A stretch of 64,000 bases of DNA from Streptomyces laurentii (GCA_002355495.1 AP017424.1:4715501-4779500); one strand, 5' to 3'; positions 1-8,390 are shown, counted from the first letter of the stretch. Made by a program: numbers and translations. Notes: generated from the sequence alone by a model not told the origin.

Positions 1-16
1 GGAAGGAACCCGGTAA
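1..16 (+). CDS. rplV: 50S ribosomal protein L22, C-terminal end only
   Basis: Only the last four sense codons (Glu-Gly-Thr-Arg) and a TAA stop are inside the window. The stop shares its final A with the rpsC start codon (TAATG), the tight spacing expected for rplV-rpsC in the S10 operon. Identity rests on this position and on the fit to the usual L22 tail, since too little protein is visible for domain evidence. Confidence 0.75.
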
Positions 17-843
17 TGGGCCAGAAGGTAAACCCGCACGGGTTCCGGCTCGGCATCACCACCGACTTCAAGTCGCGTTGGTACGCCGACAAGCTGTACA
101 AGGACTACGTCAAGGAAGACGTCGCCATCCGTCGGATGCTGACGTCCGGCATGGAGCGCGCCGGCATCTCGAAGGTTGAGATCGAGCGCACCCGTGACCG
201 TGTCCGCGTGGACATCCACACCGCTCGCCCGGGCATCGTCATCGGCCGCCGCGGCGCCGAGGCCGACAAGATCCGTGGCCAGCTGGAGAAGCTGACCGGC
301 AAGCAGGTTCAGCTGAACATCCTCGAGGTCAAGAACCCCGAGGTCGACGCTCAGCTGGTGGCCCAGGCCGTCGCCGAGCAGCTGTCCTCCCGCGTTTCCT
401 TCCGTCGGGCCATGCGCAAGAGCATGCAGTCCGCCATGAAGGCCGGCGCCAAGGGCATCAAGATCCAGTGTGGTGGCCGTCTCGGCGGCGCCGAGATGTC
501 CCGCTCGGAGTTCTACCGCGAGGGTCGTGTGCCGCTGCACACGCTGCGCGCGAACGTCGAGTACGGCTTCTTCGAGGCCAAGACGACCTTCGGCCGCATC
601 GGCGTGAAGGTCTGGATCTACAAGGGCGACGTCAAGAACATCGCCGAGGTCCGCGCCGAGAACGCCGCTGCCCGCGCCGGCAACCGTCCGGCCCGTGGCG
701 GCGCTGACCGCCCGGCCCGCGGTGGCCGTGGTGGCGAGCGTGGCGGTCGCGGTCGCAAGCCGCAGCAGGCTCCCGCTGCCGAGGCCCCCAAGGCCGAGGC
801 CGCCGCCGCTCCGGCTGCTGAGAGCACCGGAACGGAGGCCTGA
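16..843 (+). CDS. rpsC: 30S ribosomal protein S3
   Basis: S3 sits at the mRNA entry channel of the small subunit and helps unwind mRNA. The 275-aa product begins MGQKVNPHGFRLG and has the type-2 KH domain with the GxxG loop IGRRGA near residue 77, followed by the conserved S3 C-terminal domain (GRLGGAEMSR, FGRIGVKVWI). It is about 40 residues longer than E. coli S3 because of a low-complexity Arg/Gly then Ala/Pro/Glu tail (about residues 218-275), as in other actinobacteria. It overlaps the rplV stop by one base and is followed five bases later by rplP, so it is co-transcribed in the S10 operon. Confidence 0.98.
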   Translation: MGQKVNPHGFRLGITTDFKSRWYADKLYKDYVKEDVAIRRMLTSGMERAGISKVEIERTRDRVRVDIHTARPGIVIGRRGAEADKIRGQLEKLTGKQVQLNILEVKNPEVDAQLVAQAVAEQLSSRVSFRRAMRKSMQSAMKAGAKGIKIQCGGRLGGAEMSRSEFYREGRVPLHTLRANVEYGFFEAKTTFGRIGVKVWIYKGDVKNIAEVRAENAAARAGNRPARGGADRPARGGRGGERGGRGRKPQQAPAAEAPKAEAAAAPAAESTGTEA

Positions 844-848
844 CCGAA

Positions 849-1268
849 ATGCTGATCCCCCGTAGGGTCAAGCACCGCAAGCAGCACCACCCGAAGCGCA
901 GCGGTATGTCCAAGGGTGGCACGCAGGTTGCGTTCGGCGAGTACGGCATTCAGGCCCTCACCCCGGCCTACGTGACCAACCGCCAGATCGAGGCCGCGCG
1001 TATCGCGATGACCCGCCACATCAAGCGTGGCGGCAAGGTCTGGATCAACATCTACCCGGACCGCCCGCTCACGAAGAAGCCTGCCGAGACCCGCATGGGT
1101 TCCGGTAAGGGTTCTCCGGAGTGGTGGATCGCGAACGTCAAGCCCGGTCGGGTGATGTTCGAGCTGTCCTACCCGAACGAGAAGATCGCGCGTGAGGCTC
1201 TGACTCGTGCGGCTCACAAGCTGCCGATGAAGTGCAAGATCGTTAAGCGCGAGGCAGGTGAGCTGTGA
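849..1268 (+). CDS. rplP: 50S ribosomal protein L16
   Basis: L16 binds 23S rRNA next to the peptidyl-transferase centre and helps position A-site tRNA. The 139-aa protein has the family start MLIPRRVKHRKQHHP and the motif GEYGIQAL. Its length is normal for bacterial L16. The TGA stop overlaps the rpmC ATG (TGATG), implying translational coupling in the S10 operon. Confidence 0.98.
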   Translation: MLIPRRVKHRKQHHPKRSGMSKGGTQVAFGEYGIQALTPAYVTNRQIEAARIAMTRHIKRGGKVWINIYPDRPLTKKPAETRMGSGKGSPEWWIANVKPGRVMFELSYPNEKIAREALTRAAHKLPMKCKIVKREAGEL

Positions 1269-1492
1269 TGTCGGCCGGTACCAAGGCGTCCGAGCTGCGC
1301 GAGCTGGGCAACGAGGAGCTTGTCGCCAAGCTCCGCGAGGCCAAGGAAGAGCTGTTCAATCTCCGCTTCCAGGCGGCGACGGGCCAGCTCGAGAACCACG
1401 GCCGTCTGCGGGCGGTCCGCAAGGACATCGCCCGTATCTACACCCTCATGCGCGAGCGTGAGCTCGGCATTGAGACGGTGGAGAACGCCTGA
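1268..1492 (+). CDS. rpmC: 50S ribosomal protein L29
   Basis: L29 is a small helical-hairpin protein beside the polypeptide exit tunnel, near the trigger factor and SRP docking site. The 74-aa product has the motif LFNLRFQAATGQLEN and ends IETVENA. A GTG lies one codon upstream in frame, but the ATG that overlaps the rplP stop is preferred because it gives the normal N-terminus MSAGTKASEL. The stop overlaps the rpsQ ATG by one base, so rplP-rpmC-rpsQ are coupled. Confidence 0.96.
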   Translation: MSAGTKASELRELGNEELVAKLREAKEELFNLRFQAATGQLENHGRLRAVRKDIARIYTLMRERELGIETVENA

Positions 1493-1770
1493 TGAGCGAG
1501 AACAACGTGACTGAGAACGAGCGCAACGCCCGCAAGGTGCGTGAGGGCCTGGTCGTCAGCGACAAGATGGACAAGACCGTCGTCGTCGCCGTTGAGGACC
1601 GCGTCAAGCACGCGCTGTACGGCAAGATCATCCGCCGTACGAACAAGCTCAAGGCTCACGACGAGCAGAACCAGGCCGGCGTCGGCGACCGCGTCCTCCT
1701 CATGGAGACGCGCAAGCTGTCCGCCACGAAGCACTGGCGTGTCATCGAGATCCTCGAGAAGGCCAAGTAA
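1492..1770 (+). CDS. rpsQ: 30S ribosomal protein S17
   Basis: S17 is a primary 16S rRNA-binding protein with an OB fold, needed early in small-subunit assembly. The 92-aa product has the core GLVVSDKMDKTVVVAVE and KLSATKHWRV. The first 16 or so residues are a polar extension typical of actinobacteria. It is the last gene before a 133-base non-coding stretch with two hairpins that separates the S10 and spc blocks. Confidence 0.97.
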   Translation: MSENNVTENERNARKVREGLVVSDKMDKTVVVAVEDRVKHALYGKIIRRTNKLKAHDEQNQAGVGDRVLLMETRKLSATKHWRVIEILEKAK

Positions 1771-1804
1771 TTCCCGTCAGGGAAGTACGAAGGTAAGCAA
1801 TCCC

Positions 1805-1825
1805 TCCTAGGGGGACTCCCTAGGA
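1805..1825 (+). terminator. Hairpin at the S10/spc junction (first of two)
   Basis: A perfect 8-bp stem (TCCTAGGG with CCCTAGGA) closes a 5-base loop 35 bases after the rpsQ stop. There is no T-run, so it may be an attenuator, an RNA-processing site or a leader element of the spc unit rather than a simple terminator. Confidence 0.5.
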
Positions 1826-1842
1826 ATCGTTCCGCCAGGCTC

Positions 1843-1874
1843 GGCAGGGGCCCCACGTGAGTGAGGCCCCCGCC
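1843..1874 (+). terminator. Hairpin upstream of rplN (second of two)
   Basis: Ten-base arms GGCAGGGGCC and GGCCCCCGCC pair with one A-C mismatch around a 12-base loop. The hairpin ends 30 bases before the rplN GTG and just upstream of its ribosome-binding site AGGAG. Together with the preceding hairpin it marks the break between the S10 and spc units. Confidence 0.5.
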
Positions 1875-1903
1875 GGGAACCGGCAGACAATCAGGAGATA
1901 GAC

Positions 1904-2272
1904 GTGATCCAGCAGGAGTCGCGACTTCGTGTTGCCGACAACACTGGTGCGAAGGAGATCCTTTGCATCCGTGTTCTCGGTGGCTCGGGTCGCCGCTACG
2001 CGGGCATCGGTGACGTCATCGTCGCCACCGTCAAGGACGCGATCCCCGGTGGCAACGTGAAGAAGGGTGACGTCGTCAAGGCGGTCATCGTTCGCACCGT
2101 CAAGGAGCGTCGCCGTCAGGACGGCTCGTACATCCGCTTCGACGAGAACGCCGCCGTCATTCTGAAGAACGACGGCGACCCTCGCGGCACCCGTATCTTC
2201 GGCCCGGTCGGCCGTGAGCTGCGCGAGAAGAAGTTCATGAAGATCATCTCGCTCGCGCCGGAGGTGCTGTAA
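1904..2272 (+). CDS. rplN: 50S ribosomal protein L14
   Basis: L14 binds 23S rRNA at the subunit interface and contributes to an intersubunit bridge. The 122-aa product has the canonical start MIQQESRLRVADNTGAKE and the motif VVKAVIVRT; the length is the family standard. The start is GTG, preceded by AGGAG at proper distance. It opens the spc block and is followed two bases later by rplX. Confidence 0.98.
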   Translation: MIQQESRLRVADNTGAKEILCIRVLGGSGRRYAGIGDVIVATVKDAIPGGNVKKGDVVKAVIVRTVKERRRQDGSYIRFDENAAVILKNDGDPRGTRIFGPVGRELREKKFMKIISLAPEVL

Positions 2273-2274
2273 GC

Positions 2275-2586
2275 ATGAAGATCAAGAAGGGCGACCTGGT
2301 CCAGGTCATCACCGGCAAGGACAAGGGCAAGCAGGGCAAGGTCATCGCGGCCTTCCCGACTGAGTCCCGCGTCCTCGTCGAGGGTGTCAACCGGGTCAAG
2401 AAGCACACGAAGGCCGGCCCGAACCAGGCCGGTGGCATCGTGACCACCGAGGCCCCGGTCCACGTGAGCAACGTTCAGCTCGTCGTGGAGAAGGACGGCA
2501 AGAAGGTCGTCACCCGCGTCGGTTACCGCTTCGACGACAACGGCAACAAGGTTCGCGTTGCCAAGCGCACGGGTGAGGACATCTGA
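2275..2586 (+). CDS. rplX: 50S ribosomal protein L24
   Basis: L24 is an early assembly initiator of the large subunit, lying near the tunnel exit. The 103-aa protein opens with the KOW motif (KKGDLVQVITGKDKGKQGKV). Its TGA stop overlaps the rplE ATG, so the two are coupled. Confidence 0.98.
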   Translation: MKIKKGDLVQVITGKDKGKQGKVIAAFPTESRVLVEGVNRVKKHTKAGPNQAGGIVTTEAPVHVSNVQLVVEKDGKKVVTRVGYRFDDNGNKVRVAKRTGEDI

Positions 2587-3137
2587 TGGCTACCACTCCG
2601 CGTCTGAAGACGAAGTACCGCGAGGACATCGCGGGCAAGATGCGTGACGAGTTCAAGTACGAGAACGTCATGCAGATTCCCGGCCTCGTCAAGATCGTGG
2701 TCAACATGGGTGTCGGCGACGCCGCCCGTGACTCGAAGCTGATCGACGGCGCGATCCGCGACCTCACCACGATCACCGGTCAGAAGCCGGCCGTCACCAA
2801 GGCCCGCAAGTCCATCGCGCAGTTCAAGCTGCGCGAGGGTCAGCCGATCGGTGCCCACGTCACGCTCCGTGGCGACCGCATGTGGGAGTTCCTGGACCGC
2901 ACCCTGTCGCTCGCGCTGCCGCGCATCCGCGACTTCCGCGGCCTGTCCCCGAAGCAGTTCGACGGCCGTGGCAACTACACCTTCGGTCTCACGGAGCAGG
3001 TCATGTTCCACGAGATCGACCAGGACAAGATCGACCGCGTCCGGGGTATGGACATCACCGTGGTGACCACGGCGACCAACGACGACGAGGGCCGTGCCCT
3101 TCTGCGTCACCTCGGCTTCCCGTTCAAGGAGGCGTAA
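2586..3137 (+). CDS. rplE: 50S ribosomal protein L5
   Basis: L5 binds 5S rRNA and contacts P-site tRNA through its loop. The 183-aa product has the family blocks PGLVKIVVNMGVG, GQKPAVTKARKSIA and the C-terminal FPFKEA. Length and order (rplX-rplE-rpsN) are standard for the spc operon. It overlaps rplX by one base and is 5 bases from rpsN. Confidence 0.98.
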   Translation: MATTPRLKTKYREDIAGKMRDEFKYENVMQIPGLVKIVVNMGVGDAARDSKLIDGAIRDLTTITGQKPAVTKARKSIAQFKLREGQPIGAHVTLRGDRMWEFLDRTLSLALPRIRDFRGLSPKQFDGRGNYTFGLTEQVMFHEIDQDKIDRVRGMDITVVTTATNDDEGRALLRHLGFPFKEA

Positions 3138-3142
3138 GCGAG

Positions 3143-3328
3143 ATGGCGAAGAAGGCTCTCATCGCGAAGGCTGCCCGCAAGCCCAAGTTCGGTGTGCGTG
3201 GGTACACCCGCTGCCAGCGCTGCGGTCGCCCCCACTCCGTGTACCGCAAGTTCGGCCTGTGCCGCGTGTGCCTTCGTGAGATGGCTCACCGTGGCGAGCT
3301 GCCGGGCGTGACCAAGAGCTCCTGGTAA
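3143..3328 (+). CDS. rpsN: 30S ribosomal protein S14, zinc-binding (type Z)
   Basis: S14 helps assemble the head of the small subunit. This is the short 61-aa form with two CxxC pairs (CQRC at residues 24-27 and CRVC at 40-43) that make a zinc ribbon. Zinc-binding S14 is the housekeeping form in Streptomyces; zinc-free paralogues usually sit elsewhere under Zur control. The ATG follows the rplE stop by five bases. A 223-base non-coding gap follows before rpsH. Confidence 0.97.
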   Translation: MAKKALIAKAARKPKFGVRGYTRCQRCGRPHSVYRKFGLCRVCLREMAHRGELPGVTKSSW

Positions 3329-3551
3329 TTCCCCTTCGCCCTCTGGGCGTTGGTGAATGACCGGAGTCTCTCGGTAAGCAGTGGGCTGGTGGAGGCCCTC
3401 CCTTTCATGCCGTAGGCTTGAAGGGTTGGGCGTCCGCCGCCCTTACGACTTACTACGCCGTAGGTCCACCGCACCGCACCCGCCCCGTCTCGGATCGGGG
3501 AGAGGGATGGCGCACCAGGAAACCCCGGCGAGAGAGGCCGAAGGCCAATTC
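3329..3551 (+). other. Non-coding gap inside the spc block, between rpsN and rpsH
   Basis: No gene is visible in these 223 bases. They hold a small hairpin right after rpsN (arms CGCCC and GGGCG at 3337-3349), a second GGGCG/CGCCC pair around 3427-3441, and two copies of GCCGTAGG (near 3410 and 3459). The gap is unusually long for this operon and could hold an internal promoter or a translational control site; no convincing -35/-10 pair was found. Confidence 0.4.
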
Positions 3552-3950
3552 ATGACCATGACTGATCCGATCGCAGACATGCTCACCCGTCTGCGTAACG
3601 CGAACTCGGCGTACCACGACACCGTGGCGATGCCGCACAGCAAGATCAAGTCGCACATCGCGGAAATCCTCCAGCAGGAGGGCTTCATCACCGGCTGGAA
3701 GGTCGAGGACGCCGAGGTCGGCAAGAGCCTCGTTCTCGACCTGAAGTTCGGTCCGAACCGTGAGCGCTCCATCGCGGGCATCAAGCGGATCTCGAAGCCG
3801 GGCCTCCGGGTTTACGCGAAGTCCACCAACCTGCCGAAGGTTCTCGGCGGCCTGGGCGTGGCGATCATCTCCACGTCCCACGGTCTCCTGACCGGCCAGC
3901 AGGCTCAGAAGAAGGGCGTGGGTGGGGAAGTCCTCGCCTACGTCTGGTAG
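3552..3950 (+). CDS. rpsH: 30S ribosomal protein S8
   Basis: S8 binds the central domain of 16S rRNA and in E. coli also autoregulates the spc operon. The 132-aa product has DPIADMLTRLRNA and the C-terminal STSHGLLTGQQAQ..GGEVLAYVW. A second in-frame ATG lies two codons downstream; the first is preferred because MTMTDPIADML is the usual streptomycete start. Twenty bases separate it from rplF. Confidence 0.98.
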   Translation: MTMTDPIADMLTRLRNANSAYHDTVAMPHSKIKSHIAEILQQEGFITGWKVEDAEVGKSLVLDLKFGPNRERSIAGIKRISKPGLRVYAKSTNLPKVLGGLGVAIISTSHGLLTGQQAQKKGVGGEVLAYVW

Positions 3951-3970
3951 TCGGGAACGGAGGAAAAGCA

Positions 3971-4510
3971 ATGTCGCGTATCGGCAAGCTCCCCATCACG
4001 GTTCCCGCCGGCGTGGACGTCACCATCGAGGGCCGCACGGTCACGGTGAAGGGTTCCAAGGGCACCCTGACCCACACCGTCGCCGCGCCGATCGAGATCG
4101 TTAAGGGTGAGGACGGCGTTCTGAACGTCACCCGCCCGAACGACGAGCGTCAGAACAAGGCCCTCCACGGCCTGTCCCGCACGCTGGTGGCCAACATGAT
4201 CACCGGTGTGACCCAGGGGTACATCAAGGCGCTCGAGATCAGCGGTGTCGGTTACCGCGTGGCCGCGAAGGGCTCCAACCTGGAGTTCCAGCTCGGCTAC
4301 AGCCACCCGATCCTGGTGGAGGCGCCCGAGGGCATCTCCTTCAAGGTCGAGTCGCCGACCAAGTTCTCGGTCGAGGGCATCGACAAGCAGAAGGTCGGCG
4401 AGGTCGCCGCGAACATCCGCAAGCTGCGGAAGCCCGACCCGTACAAGGCCAAGGGCGTCAAGTACGCGGGCGAAGTCATCCGCCGCAAGGTCGGAAAGGC
4501 TGGTAAGTAA
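3971..4510 (+). CDS. rplF: 50S ribosomal protein L6
   Basis: L6 lies near the factor-binding site of the large subunit. The 179-aa protein shows the two tandem L6 folds and the signature PDPYKAKGVKYAGE near residue 155. The start MSRIGKLPI is standard, with GGAGG upstream. rplR follows after 3 bases. Confidence 0.98.
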   Translation: MSRIGKLPITVPAGVDVTIEGRTVTVKGSKGTLTHTVAAPIEIVKGEDGVLNVTRPNDERQNKALHGLSRTLVANMITGVTQGYIKALEISGVGYRVAAKGSNLEFQLGYSHPILVEAPEGISFKVESPTKFSVEGIDKQKVGEVAANIRKLRKPDPYKAKGVKYAGEVIRRKVGKAGK

Positions 4511-4513
4511 GCC

Positions 4514-4897
4514 ATGGCATACGGTGTCAAGATCGCCAAGGGCGATGCTTACAAGCGCGCTGCCAAGGCGCGTCGTCACCTGCGCATCCGCAAGAGCGTG
4601 TCGGGTTCGGCGGAGCGTCCGCGCCTCGTCGTGACGCGTTCGAACCGCGGTATCACCGCCCAGGTCATCGACGACCTCAAGGGTCACACCCTGGCGTCGG
4701 CGTCCCACCTGGACGCTTCCGTCCGCGGTGGCGAGGGCGACAAGTCCGCGCAGGCCAAGCAGGTCGGTGCCCTGGTCGCCGAGCGCGCCAAGGCCGCCGG
4801 TGTCGAGGCCGTCGTGTTCGACCGTGGTGGCAACAGGTACGCCGGGCGCATTGCCGCTCTGGCTGACGCCGCCCGCGAAGCCGGGCTGAAGTTCTAA
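4514..4897 (+). CDS. rplR: 50S ribosomal protein L18
   Basis: L18 binds 5S rRNA together with L5 and attaches it to the large subunit. The 127-aa protein carries RPRLVVTRSNRGITAQVIDD and the C-terminal FDRGGNRYAGRI..AREAGLKF typical of L18. It is 45 bases upstream of rpsE in the usual spc order. Confidence 0.98.
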   Translation: MAYGVKIAKGDAYKRAAKARRHLRIRKSVSGSAERPRLVVTRSNRGITAQVIDDLKGHTLASASHLDASVRGGEGDKSAQAKQVGALVAERAKAAGVEAVVFDRGGNRYAGRIAALADAAREAGLKF

Positions 4898-4942
4898 GCC
4901 CCGGTTCCGGGACTAACGGACGTAACAGAGAGAGGTAATCCA

Positions 4943-5548
4943 ATGGCTGGACCCCAGCGCCGCGGCAGCGGTGCCGGTGGCGGCGAGCGGCGGGACCGGA
5001 AGGGCCGCGACGGTGGCGCTGCCGCCGCCGAGAAGACCGCGTACGTTGAGCGCGTAGTCGCGATCAACCGCGTCGCCAAGGTTGTCAAGGGTGGTCGTCG
5101 CTTCAGCTTCACCGCGCTGGTCGTGGTGGGCGACGGTGACGGCACCGTCGGTGTCGGTTACGGCAAGGCCAAGGAGGTGCCGGCCGCCATCGCCAAGGGT
5201 GTTGAGGAGGCCAAGAAGCACTTCTTCAAGGTCCCCCGTATCCAGGGCACCATCCCGCACCCGATCCAGGGCGAGAAGGCCGCGGGCGTCGTCCTGCTCA
5301 AGCCGGCTTCCCCCGGTACCGGTGTGATCGCCGGTGGCCCGGTGCGCGCCGTCCTCGAGTGCGCCGGCGTTCACGACATCCTGTCGAAGTCGCTCGGCTC
5401 CGACAACGCGATCAACATCGTGCACGCGACCGTGGCGGCCCTCAAGGGCCTGCAGCGTCCCGAGGAGATCGCGGCTCGCCGTGGTCTGCCCCTCGAGGAC
5501 GTCGCCCCCGCGGCTCTGCTCCGTGCGCGTGCCGGGGCGGGTGCGTAA
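4943..5548 (+). CDS. rpsE: 30S ribosomal protein S5
   Basis: S5 takes part in decoding fidelity and forms part of the mRNA entry tunnel. The 201-aa product has a Gly/Arg-rich N-terminal extension (residues 1-32), then the double-stranded RNA-binding fold (YVERVVAINRVAKVVKGGRR, VGVGYGKAKEVP). The ATG follows the motif GAGAGG. The TAA stop overlaps the rpmD ATG. Confidence 0.98.
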   Translation: MAGPQRRGSGAGGGERRDRKGRDGGAAAAEKTAYVERVVAINRVAKVVKGGRRFSFTALVVVGDGDGTVGVGYGKAKEVPAAIAKGVEEAKKHFFKVPRIQGTIPHPIQGEKAAGVVLLKPASPGTGVIAGGPVRAVLECAGVHDILSKSLGSDNAINIVHATVAALKGLQRPEEIAARRGLPLEDVAPAALLRARAGAGA

Positions 5549-5730
5549 TGGCTCGCCTCAAGATCACGCAGACGAAGTCGTACATCGGCAGCAAGCAGAA
5601 CCACCGCGACACGCTGCGTTCGCTCGGGCTCAAGCGCCTGCACGACGTGGTCGTCAAGGAGGACCGCCCCGAGTTCCGCGGAATGGTGCACACCGTCCGC
5701 CACCTCGTGACGGTCGAGGAGGTCGACTGA
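5548..5730 (+). CDS. rpmD: 50S ribosomal protein L30
   Basis: L30 is a small 23S rRNA-binding protein of about 60 residues. The product MARLKITQTKSYIG..LGLKRLHDVV is 60 aa. Its start overlaps the rpsE stop (TAATG) and only one base separates it from rplO. Confidence 0.97.
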   Translation: MARLKITQTKSYIGSKQNHRDTLRSLGLKRLHDVVVKEDRPEFRGMVHTVRHLVTVEEVD

Positions 5731-5731
5731 C

Positions 5732-6187
5732 ATGGCGGAGAACAACCCGCTGAAGGTCCACAACCTCCGTCCCGCCCCGGGCGCCAAGACCGCCAAGACC
5801 CGTGTGGGTCGTGGTGAGGCGTCGAAGGGTAAGACGGCTGGTCGTGGTACGAAGGGTACGAAGGCCCGTTACCAGGTTCCGGAGCGCTTCGAGGGTGGCC
5901 AGATGCCCCTCCACATGCGTCTTCCGAAGCTGAAGGGCTTCAAGAACCCGTTCCGCACCGAGTACCAGGTCGTGAACCTGGACAAGCTGACCGCGCTCTA
6001 CCCGCAGGGTGGCGAGGTCACGGTGGCCGACCTGGTCGCCAAGGGTGCGGTTCGCAAGAACCAGCTCGTCAAGGTCCTGGGCCAGGGCGAGGTCTCCGTG
6101 GCGCTGCAGGTGACGGTCGACGCCGTCTCCGGCTCCGCCAAGGAGAAGATCGCCGCCGCGGGCGGCACCGTCACCGAGCTCGTCTGA
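5732..6187 (+). CDS. rplO: 50S ribosomal protein L15
   Basis: L15 is a late-assembly 23S rRNA-binding protein. The 151-aa product has the glycine-rich basic N-terminal segment (RVGRGEASKGKTAGRGTKG) and the family C-terminal half. It is the last ribosomal gene before secY and is followed by a strong hairpin, so transcription of the ribosomal part probably drops here. Confidence 0.98.
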   Translation: MAENNPLKVHNLRPAPGAKTAKTRVGRGEASKGKTAGRGTKGTKARYQVPERFEGGQMPLHMRLPKLKGFKNPFRTEYQVVNLDKLTALYPQGGEVTVADLVAKGAVRKNQLVKVLGQGEVSVALQVTVDAVSGSAKEKIAAAGGTVTELV

Positions 6188-6212
6188 GACGACTCGATGG
6201 CTTGAACATCCG

Positions 6213-6246
6213 ACCGGGGATGCTCCTCAAAAGGGGCATCCCCGGT
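6213..6246 (+). terminator. Hairpin terminator between rplO and secY
   Basis: An 11-bp perfect stem (ACCGGGGATGC with GCATCCCCGGT) extends through three more pairs to about 14 bp with a 6-base A-rich loop, 26 bases after the rplO stop. The tail has few T residues, as is common for Streptomyces terminators. It suggests that secY has its own promoter in the 155 bases that follow. Confidence 0.75.
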
Positions 6247-6401
6247 TGGTCGTTCCTAGGGGGCCATGGTCGCCGGTAAGGTGGCGTCCACTGTCTAGAG
6301 TGCGTGCGGTATGCCCGTGTGCGCTGTGGATGGATCCATATCCAGTCGAACCTCAAGACCGTCACCTCTGACGCACGTGCGCGGGGGTCGCAGGAGGCAC
6401 C

Positions 6402-7715
6402 GTGCTCACCGCGTTCGCCCAGGCGTTCAAGACGCCTGACCTGCGCAAGAAGCTGCTCTTCACACTCGCCATCATTGTCATCTACCGACTTGGCGCGCAC
6501 ATCCCGGTTCCGGGTGTCAGCTATAAGAACGTGCAGCTGTGCATCGACCAGGCGCAGTCCGGCGGCCTGCTCGGTCTGATGCAGATGTTCAGTGGCGGCG
6601 CCCTGCTGCAGATCACCATCTTCGCGCTCGGCATCATGCCGTACATCACGGCGAGCATCATCCTGCAGCTGCTGACCGTCGTGATCCCGCGCCTGGAAGC
6701 CCTCAAGAAGGAGGGTCAGGCCGGCACCGCCAAGATCACGCAGTACACGCGTTATCTGACGGTCGCCCTCGCCATCCTCCAGGGCACCGGTCTCGTCGCC
6801 ACCGCCCGTACCGGCTCGCTCTTCAGCGGCTGCTCGGTCGCGAACCAGATCGTTCCGGACAACTCGATCTTCACCACCGTCACCATGGTCATCACGATGA
6901 CCGCGGGCACCGGCATGGTCATGTGGCTCGGTGAGCTCATCACCGACCGCGGCATCGGCAACGGCATGTCGATCCTGATGTTCATCTCGATCGCGGCCGG
7001 CTTCCCCGGCGCCCTGTGGGCCATCAAGACCAGCGGCAAGCTCGCCAAGGGCTGGATCGAGTTCGGCACCGTCATCCTCATCGGCTTCGTGATGGTGGCT
7101 CTCGTCGTCTTCGTCGAGCAGGCCCAGCGCCGGATCCCGGTGCAGTACGCGAAGCGCATGATCGGCCGCCGCTCCTACGGCGGAACGTCCACGTACATCC
7201 CGCTCAAGGTGAACCAGGCGGGTGTGATTCCCGTCATCTTCGCCTCGTCGCTGCTCTACATCCCGGCGCTCGTCGCGCAGTTCTCGAACTCGACGGCCGG
7301 CTGGAAGACCTGGATCGAAGCGCACTTCGTCAAGGGTGACCACCCCTACTACATCGCCGCGTACTTCCTTCTGATCGTGTTCTTCGCCTTCTTCTACGTG
7401 GCGATCTCGTTCAACCCCGAGGAAGTCGCCGACAACATGAAGAAGTATGGTGGCTTCATCCCGGGTATCCGGGCTGGTCGACCTACTGCCGAGTATCTGA
7501 GCTACGTGCTCAACCGGATCACTTGGCCGGGCTCGCTGTATCTGGGTCTGATCGCTCTTGTGCCGACGATGGCGTTGGCGGGCTTCGGCGGTGCGAACCA
7601 GAACTTCCCGTTCGGTGGCACCAGCATCCTCATCATCGTGGGTGTCGGTCTCGAGACCGTGAAGCAGATCGAGAGCCAGCTCCAGCAGCGCAATTACGAA
7701 GGGTTCCTCCGCTGA
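6402..7715 (+). CDS. secY: Preprotein translocase subunit SecY
   Basis: SecY is the membrane channel of the Sec export system and works with SecE, SecG and the ATPase SecA. The 437-aa product has the expected ten membrane segments; recognisable blocks include IYRLGAHIPVPGV, the long gating loops and RMIGRRSYGGTSTYIPLKVN before segment 7. The GTG start is preceded by AGGAGG. The stop overlaps the adk ATG, so SecY and adenylate kinase are coupled, a common arrangement in Gram-positive bacteria. Confidence 0.98.
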   Translation: MLTAFAQAFKTPDLRKKLLFTLAIIVIYRLGAHIPVPGVSYKNVQLCIDQAQSGGLLGLMQMFSGGALLQITIFALGIMPYITASIILQLLTVVIPRLEALKKEGQAGTAKITQYTRYLTVALAILQGTGLVATARTGSLFSGCSVANQIVPDNSIFTTVTMVITMTAGTGMVMWLGELITDRGIGNGMSILMFISIAAGFPGALWAIKTSGKLAKGWIEFGTVILIGFVMVALVVFVEQAQRRIPVQYAKRMIGRRSYGGTSTYIPLKVNQAGVIPVIFASSLLYIPALVAQFSNSTAGWKTWIEAHFVKGDHPYYIAAYFLLIVFFAFFYVAISFNPEEVADNMKKYGGFIPGIRAGRPTAEYLSYVLNRITWPGSLYLGLIALVPTMALAGFGGANQNFPFGGTSILIIVGVGLETVKQIESQLQQRNYEGFLR

Positions 7716-8362
7716 TGCGAATCGTCCTCGTCGGACCGCCCGGGGCCGGCAAGGGAACGCAGGCCGCGTTCCTTGCCAAGAACCTGGACATCCCGCACAT
7801 CTCCACGGGTGACCTGTTCCGTGCCAACATCTCGCAGGGCACCGAGCTGGGCCTGAAGGCGAAGGCGTTCATGGACGCCGGCGATCTGGTGCCCGACGAG
7901 GTCACCATCGGGATGGCCAAGGACCGCATGGAGCAGCCGGACGCCGTCAACGGCTTCCTGCTCGACGGTTTCCCGCGCAACGTGGCCCAGGCCGAGGCTC
8001 TGGACGAGGCCCTCAAGGCCGAGGACATGCAGCTCGACGCGGTCCTGGACCTCGAGGTTCCCGAGGACGAGGTCGTGAAGCGGATCGCGGGCCGCCGCAT
8101 CTGCCGCAACGACTCCGCGCACGTGTTCCACGTGACGTACAACGCTCCGAAGACCGAGGGCGTCTGCGACGTCTGCGGTGGCGAGCTCTTCCAGCGCGAG
8201 GACGACTCCGAGGAGACGGTCCGCCGTCGCCTGGAGGTCTACCACAAGCAGACCGAGCCGATCATCGACTACTACCGGGCCCAGGGCCTGGTCGCGACGA
8301 TCTCGGCGCTCGGCAAGGTGGACGAGGTCACGGCCCGTGCCATGGAAGCCCTGAAGAAGTAA
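7715..8362 (+). CDS. adk: Adenylate kinase
   Basis: The enzyme interconverts ATP + AMP and 2 ADP in the cytosol. The 215-aa protein begins MRIVLVGPPGAGKGTQ (P-loop), has the AMP-binding DGFPRN and the long LID domain. The LID has Cys at ICRND and a CDVC pair plus a nearby His, matching the zinc-binding LID of Gram-positive kinases. It overlaps secY by one base and ends at a strong terminator. Confidence 0.98.
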   Translation: MRIVLVGPPGAGKGTQAAFLAKNLDIPHISTGDLFRANISQGTELGLKAKAFMDAGDLVPDEVTIGMAKDRMEQPDAVNGFLLDGFPRNVAQAEALDEALKAEDMQLDAVLDLEVPEDEVVKRIAGRRICRNDSAHVFHVTYNAPKTEGVCDVCGGELFQREDDSEETVRRRLEVYHKQTEPIIDYYRAQGLVATISALGKVDEVTARAMEALKK

Positions 8363-8390
8363 CCGCCCGCCGGCTCCGGCCGGCTGATGC

